Position numbers and translations under genes: made by a program. 64,000 nucleotides of DNA from Microbacterium sp. Root61 (lineage in GTDB: Bacteria; Actinomycetota; Actinomycetes; Actinomycetales; Microbacteriaceae): positions 2,391,405 to 2,455,404 of the forward strand of contig NZ_LMGU01000001.1 in assembly GCF_001427525.1 (NCBI RefSeq), written 5' to 3'. Positions within the stretch are counted from its first letter, which is position 1. Every line of letters begins with the position of its first letter. The notes beneath the pieces were generated by a model. That model worked only from the letters and a program-made list of their open reading frames with translations, was not told the origin of the DNA and did no database searches. This document shows, piece after piece, positions 8,243 through 17,052 of this stretch.

Positions 8243-9442
8243 GTGACGCCGACGGAGTCAATGCCCAGTCCCGACTCACGCCGACGCGCTCCCGTGTCGA
8301 TCATCTGCGTGTACAACGATGCAGCCGTGCTCGCGTCCTGCCTGCAGCATTCGGTGGCGGCGCAGACAGAAGCCGCACCCGAGACAGAGCTGTTGGCCAT
8401 CGACAATCGAGAAGGGCAATTCTCGACGGCGGGCGCCGCCTTGAATCACGGTGCCCGGGCGGCTCGCAATGACGTCGTCGTCTTCGTGCACCAAGATGTC
8501 GTCCTGCACTCCCTCCCCGCTCTGGAGGAGGTCGCCGCCGAGCTGCTCGATTCGCCGGGCATCGGCGTGCTGGGAGCGGTGGGCATCGATGGCGACGACC
8601 GCATCGTGGGGAGGATCCGCGACCGAATCGTCCAGATCGGCGCCCCGGCGCCGACACCCCATGACGTACAGACCCTCGATGAGGTGCTCCTCATGACGAC
8701 CACGGAGCGCATACAGGCAGACCCCCTGTCGGAGGATCCGCTGCTGGCGTGGCATGCCTACGGCGTCGAGTACGCCGTGCGGATGCGGCGGGCCGGCCGT
8801 CGCGCGGTCGCTCGCGACATCCCGCTCACGCACAACAGCCTCAGCACCAACCTGGCGCAACTCGATGTCGCCCATCGCCATGTTGGCGACATCTACCCCG
8901 AGTTTCTGCCGATCCACACCACCTGCGGCACGATCCGCCGCGACGGCGCTGTAGCCACGAGGTTCGCGGGCGGGCGTCGGAGGTACAACAGCGCGCGACT
9001 CTGGTGGAGAGAGTCGCTGGTGGCCCGTTCCACCCATCGCATCAGCCCCGACAGCGACCTGGTCCTCGCCGACATCCGCATGCTCATCGATGACGCGCTC
9101 CGGACCGGACATATGCAGTCGCTCCGGGTCGTCGACCTCGATCCGGACGCCCCCTCAGGCAACACCGCTCACCTGCACCGATTCGAGCGACCAGTCACCA
9201 TCTCGACCTCGGGTATCGATGGGGCGCGGGCCGCGTTCCGCTCTCGCAAGCCGGACGAGCTGCTGTTCATCGCCGGGTTGACCGACGCCTCACTGTCCGC
9301 GCTGGCCCCGTTCGATGGCGAGCCGCACGTGCTCGGCAATTCCCACTCCACGGGGCAATGGGCGCTGTTCGGAGTCACCGCCGACGAGCTCGCTTCGCTC
9401 TGGCCTTCATGGCGCAACAGACCAGTTCCCGGGCTTACCTGA
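8243..9442 (+). CDS. Glycosyltransferase with StrF-like N-terminal domain
   Basis: A 399-residue protein. Residues 17-230 form a GT2-like fold of the StrF/Glyco_tranf_2_5 type: VSIICVYNDAAVL, ELLAIDNREG, AALNHGARAARNDVVVFVHQDVVL, and a late AWHAYGVEYAVRMRRAG. The FVHQDV segment replaces the usual DXD. The C-terminal 150 residues match no family I recognise. The start is fixed by the leaderless -10 hexamer. The next glycosyltransferase begins 17 nt after its stop, so the two probably form an operon in the polysaccharide locus. Confidence 0.75.
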   Translation: MTPTESMPSPDSRRRAPVSIICVYNDAAVLASCLQHSVAAQTEAAPETELLAIDNREGQFSTAGAALNHGARAARNDVVVFVHQDVVLHSLPALEEVAAELLDSPGIGVLGAVGIDGDDRIVGRIRDRIVQIGAPAPTPHDVQTLDEVLLMTTTERIQADPLSEDPLLAWHAYGVEYAVRMRRAGRRAVARDIPLTHNSLSTNLAQLDVAHRHVGDIYPEFLPIHTTCGTIRRDGAVATRFAGGRRRYNSARLWWRESLVARSTHRISPDSDLVLADIRMLIDDALRTGHMQSLRVVDLDPDAPSGNTAHLHRFERPVTISTSGIDGARAAFRSRKPDELLFIAGLTDASLSALAPFDGEPHVLGNSHSTGQWALFGVTADELASLWPSWRNRPVPGLT

Positions 9443-9458
9443 GGTCGGCGGGGGACGG

Positions 9459-10847
9459 ATGCGATCACGCCACGGCTCAGCGCGCGACGACATCTCTGGC
9501 GCCCTGTGGGGAGCCGTCGTCTATCTGACCGACTGCCTGCCACCCCACATCCGGTACGGCTATGTGCACCGCCTGACTCGCGCGGTGCTGGCCCGACCGC
9601 TCGCCACCGTGGACAGACTGGACGACCACGACGCCCCCGCCGTCGGCACCCCCGTCGCGGTGACGAGCCCGACGACCTGCGCACTGGCGGCGGACGGTCT
9701 GGACATCGGCGGCATCGGCGCGGTCATCGAGATGCTGGCGTTGGGGCTCGGCGATCACGGCGTGCGTCCCGTCGTCGTGTGCCACGAGGCTGGGGTTCGC
9801 GGGGCCAGGCTGCGCGATGCCGGTATCGAGGTCCTGTCCGTGTCGGACGAGGAGTCCGCTCGAGAAGCGATTCGCACTGTGGCTCCCGATGTCATCCAGT
9901 CCCACAGCGCGCCGCCCCATCTGGAGCAGGCTGCGCTGAGCAGCGGCGTGCCCCTTGTGCCGGTGATGCACAACACCGAGATCCACTACACCCGCACACG
10001 CTGGTCAGCATTCTCGAAGCTGATGGCGGGCTCGATCAGGGGAATCGCGGTCAGTGAGACAGTGCGCGAATTCCACGTGCGGCACATCGGCGAGAGCACG
10101 CCGATCGAGGTCGTGCCCAATGGCGCTGCGGCCGTCGCCACGCCTCTGCCCGCCGAACGCCTGCGCGCGCGTGAGCAACTGTCTCGAGTACTCGGTGCCG
10201 ACATCGGCGAGGATGTCGTGTTCGTGACTCTCGCTCGCTATGACGCGCAGAAGAACATCGCCGGCACCGTCGCGGCGTTCGGTGACGCCATCGCTCGCTC
10301 CACCACGGCGGTGCGGCTGGTGTGCGCCGGCGATCCATCGGACTGGGTCGAATTCCGCCGCGCCGATGCCCTGCGGCGCGCCGGACGGTCGAGCGCGCGG
10401 ATACACCTCCTCGGCAACTCCGATGCCCGGACGCTGCTCACCGCCGCCGATGCGTTCGTCCTCGACTCCTTCTTCGAGGGATGGCCGGTCGCCGCGACCG
10501 AGGGATCGGCCTTCGGCCACCCGGTGCTGCTCGCCGACGTCGGCGGAGCTCGCGAGCTCGTCGCACGCGATCCGCGGCGCAGCATTCTCATACCGAACGC
10601 GACCGGGGACGCCAGCCTGGTCAGTGATCGACGCGTGCGTTCAGCACGTCGCCGATCGCGCAGGCAGCCCAACGCCCTTGCTCTGCAGGACGCCGTCGAC
10701 ACGATCGCGCGCGCGGTCGTGGTCGAGCGCTCCGCTTCCGCCGTGGCGGTCCCCCACGCGCGCTCCGATCGCATGGCCCTGGACGAGATGCTCGGCCACC
10801 ACGCCGACGTGATCCGCGCAGCGGCAGGCAAGCAGGCAGGTGGCTAG
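9459..10847 (+). CDS. Glycosyltransferase family 4
   Basis: A 462-residue GT-B enzyme. The first 55 residues are a poorly conserved lead, then the glycine-rich acceptor-domain motif DGLDIGGIGAVIEMLALGL, VMHNTE, IEVVPNGAAAV, FVTLARYDAQKN and the donor-site EGWPVAATEGSAFGHPVLLADVGG. The Glu-x7-Glu pattern is present. ATG 9459 is chosen as the first start after the upstream stop at 9442. The gene ends convergently with the ACP gene; the two TAG stops share the same CTAG at 10844-10847. It likely adds a sugar in the repeat unit. Confidence 0.8.
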   Translation: MRSRHGSARDDISGALWGAVVYLTDCLPPHIRYGYVHRLTRAVLARPLATVDRLDDHDAPAVGTPVAVTSPTTCALAADGLDIGGIGAVIEMLALGLGDHGVRPVVVCHEAGVRGARLRDAGIEVLSVSDEESAREAIRTVAPDVIQSHSAPPHLEQAALSSGVPLVPVMHNTEIHYTRTRWSAFSKLMAGSIRGIAVSETVREFHVRHIGESTPIEVVPNGAAAVATPLPAERLRAREQLSRVLGADIGEDVVFVTLARYDAQKNIAGTVAAFGDAIARSTTAVRLVCAGDPSDWVEFRRADALRRAGRSSARIHLLGNSDARTLLTAADAFVLDSFFEGWPVAATEGSAFGHPVLLADVGGARELVARDPRRSILIPNATGDASLVSDRRVRSARRRSRRQPNALALQDAVDTIARAVVVERSASAVAVPHARSDRMALDEMLGHHADVIRAAAGKQAGG

Positions 10848-11098
10848 ACGAGTTTGGAGTCGACGAACTGCGTGAGGGTTCCGACCGTCTCGAACATCTC
10901 GGCACCGAACTCGTCATCATCGATCGTGATGTCGAACCGGTCCTCGAGCGCCCCGACAAGGGCGACGACACCGAACGAGTCGAGCTCCGGCAACGCTCCG
11001 AACAGGGCGGTGTCCGACTGCAGCTCGTCGGGGCTCTGCGACAGCTCGAGTGCGTCGATCAGGACGGCGCGCACGGCGCCCAGTGTGTCGGTGATCAT
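10844..11098 (-). CDS. Acyl carrier protein
   Basis: An 84-residue acidic protein with the four-helix ACP pattern. The phosphopantetheine-attachment serine is in ELDSFGVVAL (residues 38-47), where most ACPs have DSL or DSM. It is the last gene of the 15-gene minus-strand operon, 23 bp after the decarboxylase, with AAGGAG placed 9 nt before its ATG. Together with the upstream acyl-CoA ligase and PLP decarboxylase it forms the trio that annotation systems call exosortase-A-associated, although no exosortase is visible here. It probably carries an aminoacyl or acyl group destined for the glycan. Confidence 0.88.
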   Translation of the reverse strand: MITDTLGAVRAVLIDALELSQSPDELQSDTALFGALPELDSFGVVALVGALEDRFDITIDDDEFGAEMFETVGTLTQFVDSKLV

Positions 11099-11121
11099 GA
11101 CGGTTGCTCCTTGGTCGAGGG

Positions 11122-12348
11122 TCAGATGAGCGCTTCGGCGGGCGCGGGGTGCCCGAGGAACGCCGTCGGGCTGGCGGTCAAGCCGTAGGCTCCCTGCTGG
11201 AAGACCACGATGAGGTCATCGATGGCGGCATCCGGCAACTCGATGTCGTCACCGAGGAGGTCGAGCGGCGTGCACAGGCAGCCGACGACGGTCACCGCGT
11301 CATCATCCTTCTCGGCGCTCGCGCGATTTCCGATCGCGACCGGATAGTTGCGCCTGATCGCCTGCCCGAAGTTGCCGGAGGCCGCGAGCTGATGGTGCAT
11401 GCCTCCGTCGACGACGAGAAAGGTTTTGCCGCGTGAGATCTTCCGATCCACGACACGGGAGACGTAGACACCGCATTCACCGACGATGAACCTGCCCAGT
11501 TCGATGATCGGGCTCGCCTCCGGGAATCGTTCTGCGAGAGGACCATCGACGAGCTCGGCGAGATTCTCTGCGACTCTGCTCAGATCCAGAGGGCGATCCT
11601 TTTCGGTGTACGGGATGCCGAACCCGCCGCCGAGATTGAGGTACCGCACGGGGCTGGACATGTGCTCTGCGAGCCGGGTCACGAGCTCGACAGTCCTGTT
11701 CTGCGCCTCGGCGATGATGTCGGCGTTCAGATTCTGCGAACCCGCGAACACATGGAACCCGAGGATCTCGACGGTGCCGGCGAATTCACGGAGCACAGCG
11801 GGAACCTGCTCCGCGTCGATGCCGAACTGCTGAGGGCCCCCGCCCATGCGCATGCCGGATCCCTTCATCGCGAAGTCCGGGTTGACCCTGACAGCGACGC
11901 GCGGGTGGACTCCGAGATCCTCCCCGGCGGCGACGACGCGGCGCAACTCGGTCGGCGACTCCACTTCGATGACGACCCCTGCCGCGACGCCCTGACGGAT
12001 CTCGGCGGGCGTCTTGCCGGGCCCTGCGAAGCTCACTCGATCGCACGGGATCGCGGAATCGAGCGCGTGCTGCATCTCGCCCGTCGATGCGACATCGATG
12101 CGGTCGACCCGGGTGGCGAGGTGCTGCACGATCGCGGGCATCGGATTGGCCTTCATCGCATAGCTGAGCTCGACTCGCGCGGGCAGCAATCTGCGAAGCA
12201 GGTCCACTCGGGCGTTCAGTAGACCGCGATCGTACGCGAAGAACGGCGTCGATCCCACGCGCGCCGCAAGCCTGCTCAGCGGCATCCCTCCGATGCGCAA
12301 CTCTCCCTCGATCGTGCCGAACGCGGCGATGTGCTCGTGTGGCGTCAT
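11122..12348 (-). CDS. PLP-dependent decarboxylase (type III fold, exosortase-associated subtype)
   Basis: A 408-residue alanine-racemase-fold decarboxylase related to diaminopimelate and ornithine decarboxylases. The PLP lysine is in ELSYAMKANP (about residue 67), the glycine loop in NLGGGFGIPY, and the second-subunit motif is CLCTPLDLLGD, with a cysteine and aspartate where ornithine-decarboxylase-type enzymes have them. The start overlaps the ligase stop by 4 nt. Placed between an AMP ligase and an ACP gene, it may act on a carrier-bound amino acid. The known precedent is BtrK of butirosin biosynthesis, which decarboxylates glutamyl-ACP. Substrate is inference. Confidence 0.85.
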   Translation of the reverse strand: MTPHEHIAAFGTIEGELRIGGMPLSRLAARVGSTPFFAYDRGLLNARVDLLRRLLPARVELSYAMKANPMPAIVQHLATRVDRIDVASTGEMQHALDSAIPCDRVSFAGPGKTPAEIRQGVAAGVVIEVESPTELRRVVAAGEDLGVHPRVAVRVNPDFAMKGSGMRMGGGPQQFGIDAEQVPAVLREFAGTVEILGFHVFAGSQNLNADIIAEAQNRTVELVTRLAEHMSSPVRYLNLGGGFGIPYTEKDRPLDLSRVAENLAELVDGPLAERFPEASPIIELGRFIVGECGVYVSRVVDRKISRGKTFLVVDGGMHHQLAASGNFGQAIRRNYPVAIGNRASAEKDDDAVTVVGCLCTPLDLLGDDIELPDAAIDDLIVVFQQGAYGLTASPTAFLGHPAPAEALI

Positions 12349-13904
12349 GCGGACACCTCCCGGGTGAGGAGCGGTCGGTCGAATTTGCCGTTGGGTGAGC
12401 GCGGCAGATCAGCGCGGACGTCTACCCGGGACGGGAGCATGTATGCCGGCAGCCGCGGCCGCAGCGCAGCGACGAGCGCGCCCTCTTCGAGGATCCCGCC
12501 GGAGGGGGTGACGACGAGCACGATCCGCTGGCCGAGCAGCGGATCGTCGACACCGATCGCGACGACGTCGCGCACCAACCCCGTCCCGTAGGCGGCTTCT
12601 TCCAGTTCCGTGGGACTGACCCGGTAACCGGACGTCTTGATCATGTCGTCGGAACGTCCGACGAACGACAGGAACCCCTCTTCGTCGGCGACCACGGTGT
12701 CTCCGGACCACACGGCGCGCTCGGGATCACGCCAGTCCTGGCCGAGGTATCGAACGGGCCGGAACCGCTCGGCCGTGCGTTCGGGGTCATTCCAGTAGCC
12801 CAACGCCACGAGCGCGCCGCGATGGACGAGTTCGCCCTCCTCGCCCGGTGCACACGGCGTGCCGTCGGGACGGAGCACGAGGACCTCGGCGTTCGGGATC
12901 GCCTTGCCGATCGATCCGGGGCGACGATCCACCTCGGCGGGGTCCAGATAGGTGGACCGGAACGCCTCGGTGAGGCCGTACATGAGATAGGGATCGGACT
13001 CGGTGAAGATGGCGCGGAGACGGTCGAGTGTCGTCCGGGGCATCCGCCCACCGGTATTCGCCCAATAGCGGAGTCGACCCGCCGTCGCCGGAGGCCAGTC
13101 GACCCCCGTGAGCTGCAGCCACAGTGGTGGCACGCACGTGAGCCCGGTGACTCCGTGCTTCTCGCACAGCCTCACGACGTCACGCGGCAGGAGGTAGTTC
13201 ATCAGCACGCAGTGCGCTCCGACGGCGAAGGCCGTCGTGACCTGGCTCAGACCCGCGTCGAAGCTCAGGGGAAGGATGCTGAGGATGACATCGTCGCTCG
13301 TGTTGTGCAGGTACGTGCTGACGCTCTCGGCACCGACGATGAGGTTGCGATGGCTGAGCACCACGCCCTTGGGCTTTCCGGTGCTGCCCGACGTGTAGAG
13401 GATCGCCGCCGGATCGATGTCGATCGCGTCGGACGCGCCGGGCTCAGATGCGTCCGGCTGCACGTCGCCCCAGCCGTGCACACCGTAGTCGCCGGATGGC
13501 TCGCACACACCGTCACCGACGACGATGACGTGCGCGACCTCGGTGCCGGCGATCGCGACCGCCAGCGGGGCCAGCCGATCCACCGAGGTGATGAGGAATC
13601 GCGCGCCGCTGTCGATGAGGATGTGACCCACCTGAGCGGGCTTGAGCACATGGTTGATGGGGACGAAGACTGCGCCGCCGACGGATGTCGCGAAGATCGC
13701 GGCGACGGTCTCCAGTCGCTTCTCCAGGTAGATCGCCACCCGGTCGCCGCGCTGGAGCCCCAGCCCCGCCAGCTGGAGCGCGGCCGCAGAGGCCGCTCTC
13801 CACGCCTCGGCGTAGGTCTGGGTGACGCTTCGATATGTCAGCGCTGCTTCATCGGGATGCGAGGCGGCACGCTCAGCGAGAAGCGCATGGATCTGGGTGC
13901 GCAT
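12345..13904 (-). CDS. AMP-dependent acyl-CoA/acyl-ACP ligase (exosortase-associated subtype)
   Basis: A 519-residue adenylating enzyme of the ANL superfamily. It has the P-loop-like ILYTSGSTGKPKGV (about residues 170-183), YGLTEA, the SGD/hinge segment GRSDDMIKTSGYRVSP and the catalytic lysine in SPNGKFDRPLL near the C-terminus. The start ATG overlaps the upstream stop (TGATG at 13902-13906), so it is coupled to the Wzy-like gene. It probably activates a carboxylic or amino acid and loads it onto the ACP two genes downstream. Specificity cannot be read from the sequence. Confidence 0.87.
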   Translation of the reverse strand: MRTQIHALLAERAASHPDEAALTYRSVTQTYAEAWRAASAAALQLAGLGLQRGDRVAIYLEKRLETVAAIFATSVGGAVFVPINHVLKPAQVGHILIDSGARFLITSVDRLAPLAVAIAGTEVAHVIVVGDGVCEPSGDYGVHGWGDVQPDASEPGASDAIDIDPAAILYTSGSTGKPKGVVLSHRNLIVGAESVSTYLHNTSDDVILSILPLSFDAGLSQVTTAFAVGAHCVLMNYLLPRDVVRLCEKHGVTGLTCVPPLWLQLTGVDWPPATAGRLRYWANTGGRMPRTTLDRLRAIFTESDPYLMYGLTEAFRSTYLDPAEVDRRPGSIGKAIPNAEVLVLRPDGTPCAPGEEGELVHRGALVALGYWNDPERTAERFRPVRYLGQDWRDPERAVWSGDTVVADEEGFLSFVGRSDDMIKTSGYRVSPTELEEAAYGTGLVRDVVAIGVDDPLLGQRIVLVVTPSGGILEEGALVAALRPRLPAYMLPSRVDVRADLPRSPNGKFDRPLLTREVSA

Positions 13905-15385
13905 CAGGGCTCCGCCTGCTCTCTGTGCGAAGGGCCCGAGTCGGCCTTCACGGGGGGAGTCTCGGACACGTCGTCGTCCACGATCTCCGGCCGGGACACG
14001 CGCTCTATTCCCAGGACCAGGGCTTCGTCCGATGCCGCGATGCCACGCATCGCGGTCGCCAGACCTGCGATGAGGAAGAAAGCACCTGCCGACATGGGAA
14101 AGGAGAACCCATCGAAGAAGAGGAGGAGGACGGCAATCGTGAGCAGCGAGGCGGCGAGAGCGCGACTCATGGCCTTCGTTTCGTCGAACGGCGAGTGCAG
14201 ACTCGCCCAGATCGCGCTCCCCATCGCGGTCAGGCTGAAGCCGACGAGGGTGACGACGCCGAGAATGCCGACCTCCACGGTGAGCAGCACCCACCCGTTG
14301 TCGAAGATGTAATAGCGGGGCAGGAACGTGCCGAATCCTTGACCGATCAGGGGCGAGGACGCAATGAAACCCGGCACCCGGGCAAGCGCGGCTGTTCGCG
14401 ATTGCGTGCTCGGATCGTCGGATGCGCCGAGGAAGAGATTCATGATCGTCCCGAGCATTCCGGGAATGAACGCGAACACCGCAGCAGCGATGATCCCGCC
14501 CCCTGTCGCCACGAGGAGCCGGTAGGCCTTCGGGATGGACGGCAGTGACGCGACCAATGCCACCGTCAATCCGATGAGCGCGGAGCGGGACACGGTGACC
14601 AGGGACGCCATGAGGATGATTCCGACGCCGGCCCACCACCACGCGCTAGAACGCGCGGGGCTTCGATGGAATCCCCTATGCACGGCGGCGGTGATCACGA
14701 GCGGCAACGACGCGACGACGGCCGTCCCGTACTCGAGAGGATGGGTTGCCGTTGCTGCGGCCCGCGTGAACGAACCGCGGGTGGCGACATCGCCGGAGTC
14801 GGCTGAGAGGCCGGGGATGCTGCCTACCCACTCCAGCAGCGACTGCCCTGTGAAGAACTGCGCCAACCCCAGTGCTGCCAGCGCGATGCCGGCGACCGCG
14901 AGCCGTCGTACCAGTTTTGCGGCGTCGGAATGCGTTCGGATTCCATCGATCGCAACGAGCAGGACACCGCTCCACGATGCGAGACGCACCAGCGCCGTGG
15001 TGGCCGGACTGATCTGATCCGCGGGCTGGCCGCGCATCATGGCCGCCGCGAAGCTGACCAGCGCAACGACGACGAATGCGGCGAACAGATAGCGGACAGG
15101 CTGCACGACGGGGTGCACGGGCGTCGACCGTTCTTGAAGCCAAGCGAGCACCCACCAGAACAGGAGGAGAAGTCCCCAGAGCACCGATGGGCGCCCGAGT
15201 CCGCCGAGGGGGCCGATCGTGACATACGAGGGAACGGCGAACAGCAGCACGAGATAGATGGTGAGCATCGTTGCGGCAGTGACTCTGGTCCGACGGTCTC
15301 CCGCACTGCGCGTCTCAGCCGAGACCGGCAGGGCCTCGTCCGTGAGCATCAGGTTCTCCCGGTGTGTCATCGCCATCGCACTCAC
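13904..15385 (-). CDS. O-antigen ligase / Wzy-type polymerase family membrane protein
   Basis: A 493-residue polytopic protein with about ten to twelve membrane helices and a large extracytoplasmic loop around residues 190-250 and again near 330-350. This topology fits the Wzy_C family. The tail after residue 460 is charged and cytosolic. The GTG start overlaps the preceding stop (GTGA at 15382-15385). In this operon, next to a flippase and two Wzz-like proteins, it is the most likely polymerase of lipid-linked repeat units. A ligase that attaches polymer to an acceptor has the same fold and cannot be excluded. Confidence 0.78.
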   Translation of the reverse strand: MSAMAMTHRENLMLTDEALPVSAETRSAGDRRTRVTAATMLTIYLVLLFAVPSYVTIGPLGGLGRPSVLWGLLLLFWWVLAWLQERSTPVHPVVQPVRYLFAAFVVVALVSFAAAMMRGQPADQISPATTALVRLASWSGVLLVAIDGIRTHSDAAKLVRRLAVAGIALAALGLAQFFTGQSLLEWVGSIPGLSADSGDVATRGSFTRAAATATHPLEYGTAVVASLPLVITAAVHRGFHRSPARSSAWWWAGVGIILMASLVTVSRSALIGLTVALVASLPSIPKAYRLLVATGGGIIAAAVFAFIPGMLGTIMNLFLGASDDPSTQSRTAALARVPGFIASSPLIGQGFGTFLPRYYIFDNGWVLLTVEVGILGVVTLVGFSLTAMGSAIWASLHSPFDETKAMSRALAASLLTIAVLLLFFDGFSFPMSAGAFFLIAGLATAMRGIAASDEALVLGIERVSRPEIVDDDVSETPPVKADSGPSHREQAEP

Positions 15386-16266
15386 CGTGCTTTCCGCTTG
15401 CGACCCGGACTCGACGCTTCTTCGAGAGCCGGGTGCTCAGGATCGACCGAGCGCCCCACCTCGGATTCCCCTCCATCCGCGGGTAGGCCCTCGTCCCCCG
15501 CAGACAGTTCGTCTCCAGGCGGGGAGGCACTCTCGCTGTCGAGATCGACGTCGGGCTCCGGCACGTCCTCGACCTCCCGCTCGACTTCGGTGTTCTCGTT
15601 CTCCTCTTCCGCATCCTCCGCCCGCCGCTGCCCCGCAGCCAGACGCGTTCCCTTGCGCCCAGATCGGCGGACCCGCCGGATCAGCCCGTCCACCAGGCTG
15701 GCCACCAACACTGTGAGCACCACGACGGCGAATCCGACTCCCGCGCTCATGACGAGTCGGGATCTCTGCTGAAGGGTGCTCTCCTGGTCCTCGGTCAGCG
15801 TCGAGACGGTCATCTGATCGTCCGCGGTGACGCCCTGGTCGACTTGGAGCCGCTCGAGCACTTCGCCGGTCTGCCCCACCATCGCCGAAAGCGCACGAGC
15901 GGCCGCCTCATCACTGGACGCTGTCACGGTGATCTGAATCGCGGGTCCCGAAACGTTGGGGTCTCGTTCGACCTCCAACTGGACTCCCGGATGCTCGGCG
16001 GCTACCACCCCGGCCACTTCATCAGACTGCATCACCCGCACGACGATGTCGGCTGCCTGAGTCAGACCACCGAGATACAGGTACGGATTCGTTGCGCCCG
16101 GTGGCACCGTCCCGGCTCCCGGCATGAGCAATTGCGTCGCCGTGCGTTCATAGCCCGGGGTCACCACGATGTACGCTCCGGCTGCAGCGGCGATCGCGAG
16201 GAGGAGCCCCGGGACCACGATGTACCAGCGGCGCAGAAGTCCGCGCAAGGTATCTGCGACATTCAT
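15382..16266 (-). CDS. Wzz-like chain-length determinant with long acidic cytosolic tail
   Basis: A 294-residue protein with two membrane segments (about residues 14-36 and 168-192) bracketing an extracytoplasmic domain, the layout of polysaccharide co-polymerases. The last 100 residues are dominated by Glu, Asp and Ser and end in a basic RKRKAR. There is no tyrosine-kinase domain and no Tyr-rich tail. It overlaps its upstream neighbour by 4 nt. With the next gene it forms a pair of divergent paralogues; both should sit around the polymerase and set chain length. Confidence 0.75.
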   Translation of the reverse strand: MNVADTLRGLLRRWYIVVPGLLLAIAAAAGAYIVVTPGYERTATQLLMPGAGTVPPGATNPYLYLGGLTQAADIVVRVMQSDEVAGVVAAEHPGVQLEVERDPNVSGPAIQITVTASSDEAAARALSAMVGQTGEVLERLQVDQGVTADDQMTVSTLTEDQESTLQQRSRLVMSAGVGFAVVVLTVLVASLVDGLIRRVRRSGRKGTRLAAGQRRAEDAEEENENTEVEREVEDVPEPDVDLDSESASPPGDELSAGDEGLPADGGESEVGRSVDPEHPALEEASSPGRKRKAR

Positions 16267-16973
16267 GCGAGCGTCCCCCCTTGGTGCGCGGCGATGGACC
16301 GGCGCGCGACGAGGCGTCGGCGTGATCGACGCCGGTATCGGCGGATGAGGCGATCGACGGCAACAGACGCAGGAATCCCCACGATGAGGCCTGCGAGCGC
16401 CATAGCCGCGATGGCCATGACCTGCGCCGATCGCGTAGCCGAGACTTCGGAGATCTCCGTGCTCAGCGGGCCGACCGTCGCGGTGATCTGTTCCTCAGGC
16501 GAACTCGCCGCGGTGTGCTGCTGACCGTCGGCCACGGCCATGATCTTCCCCAGAATCGTGCGCTGCTGCTGCGCCACCTGCTCTCGAGTGCGCCCCACGA
16601 TCCGGATGTCGATGGTGGCCGACGGGAAGATCGCCATCCATTGGTTGCCGTCGTTGCGCAGGCCGACCCAGACGCCTTCCCGGAGCCCCGCGCCGTACGA
16701 CGGCGCATCCGATGTCGAGTAGGAGGCGACGGGTTTGCCCCCGTTGATCTCCGTTGCGACAGCCCCGGCGAACGCGATGAGACTCTCGTCGGTCGTGCCA
16801 CTGCCCTGCATGAGGGTCGACCGCATCGGCAGGGTGAAGGTCACCGTCGTGTGCGTGAAGAATGACCCGCCGTCTCGGTAAAAACTGTAGGTGAGGAAGC
16901 CGAAGACGAGCAGAACAGCAATGAGGACATAGCAGCGCCGCCCGACTGCGCCCAGTGCGTTGCGAACAGTCAT
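16263..16973 (-). CDS. Wzz/YveK-like membrane protein
   Basis: A 236-residue protein with N-terminal (about residues 14-32) and C-terminal (about 186-205) membrane helices, an extracytoplasmic middle domain, and a basic cytosolic tail (RRYRRRSRRRL). It shares topology, but little obvious sequence, with the next gene, which starts 4 nt before its stop. AAGGGGAC precedes the ATG. A 79-bp gap separates it from the upstream gene, the widest inside this operon. I read it as a second co-polymerase subunit. Confidence 0.68.
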   Translation of the reverse strand: MTVRNALGAVGRRCYVLIAVLLVFGFLTYSFYRDGGSFFTHTTVTFTLPMRSTLMQGSGTTDESLIAFAGAVATEINGGKPVASYSTSDAPSYGAGLREGVWVGLRNDGNQWMAIFPSATIDIRIVGRTREQVAQQQRTILGKIMAVADGQQHTAASSPEEQITATVGPLSTEISEVSATRSAQVMAIAAMALAGLIVGIPASVAVDRLIRRYRRRSRRRLVARRSIAAHQGGTLA

Positions 16974-17052
16974 GGCGTCCCCTTTCCCCCGATGTCGTAC
17001 GCGCCGTCAGCACATTCGCGCTGCCTCGACGCCTCGGCCCCGGCGATCGCCT

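Noticed and set aside
10844..13904. Calling this an exosortase system
   Set aside because: No exosortase-like membrane protease and no protein with a PEP-CTERM or similar sorting tail is visible; only the three associated families are shared.
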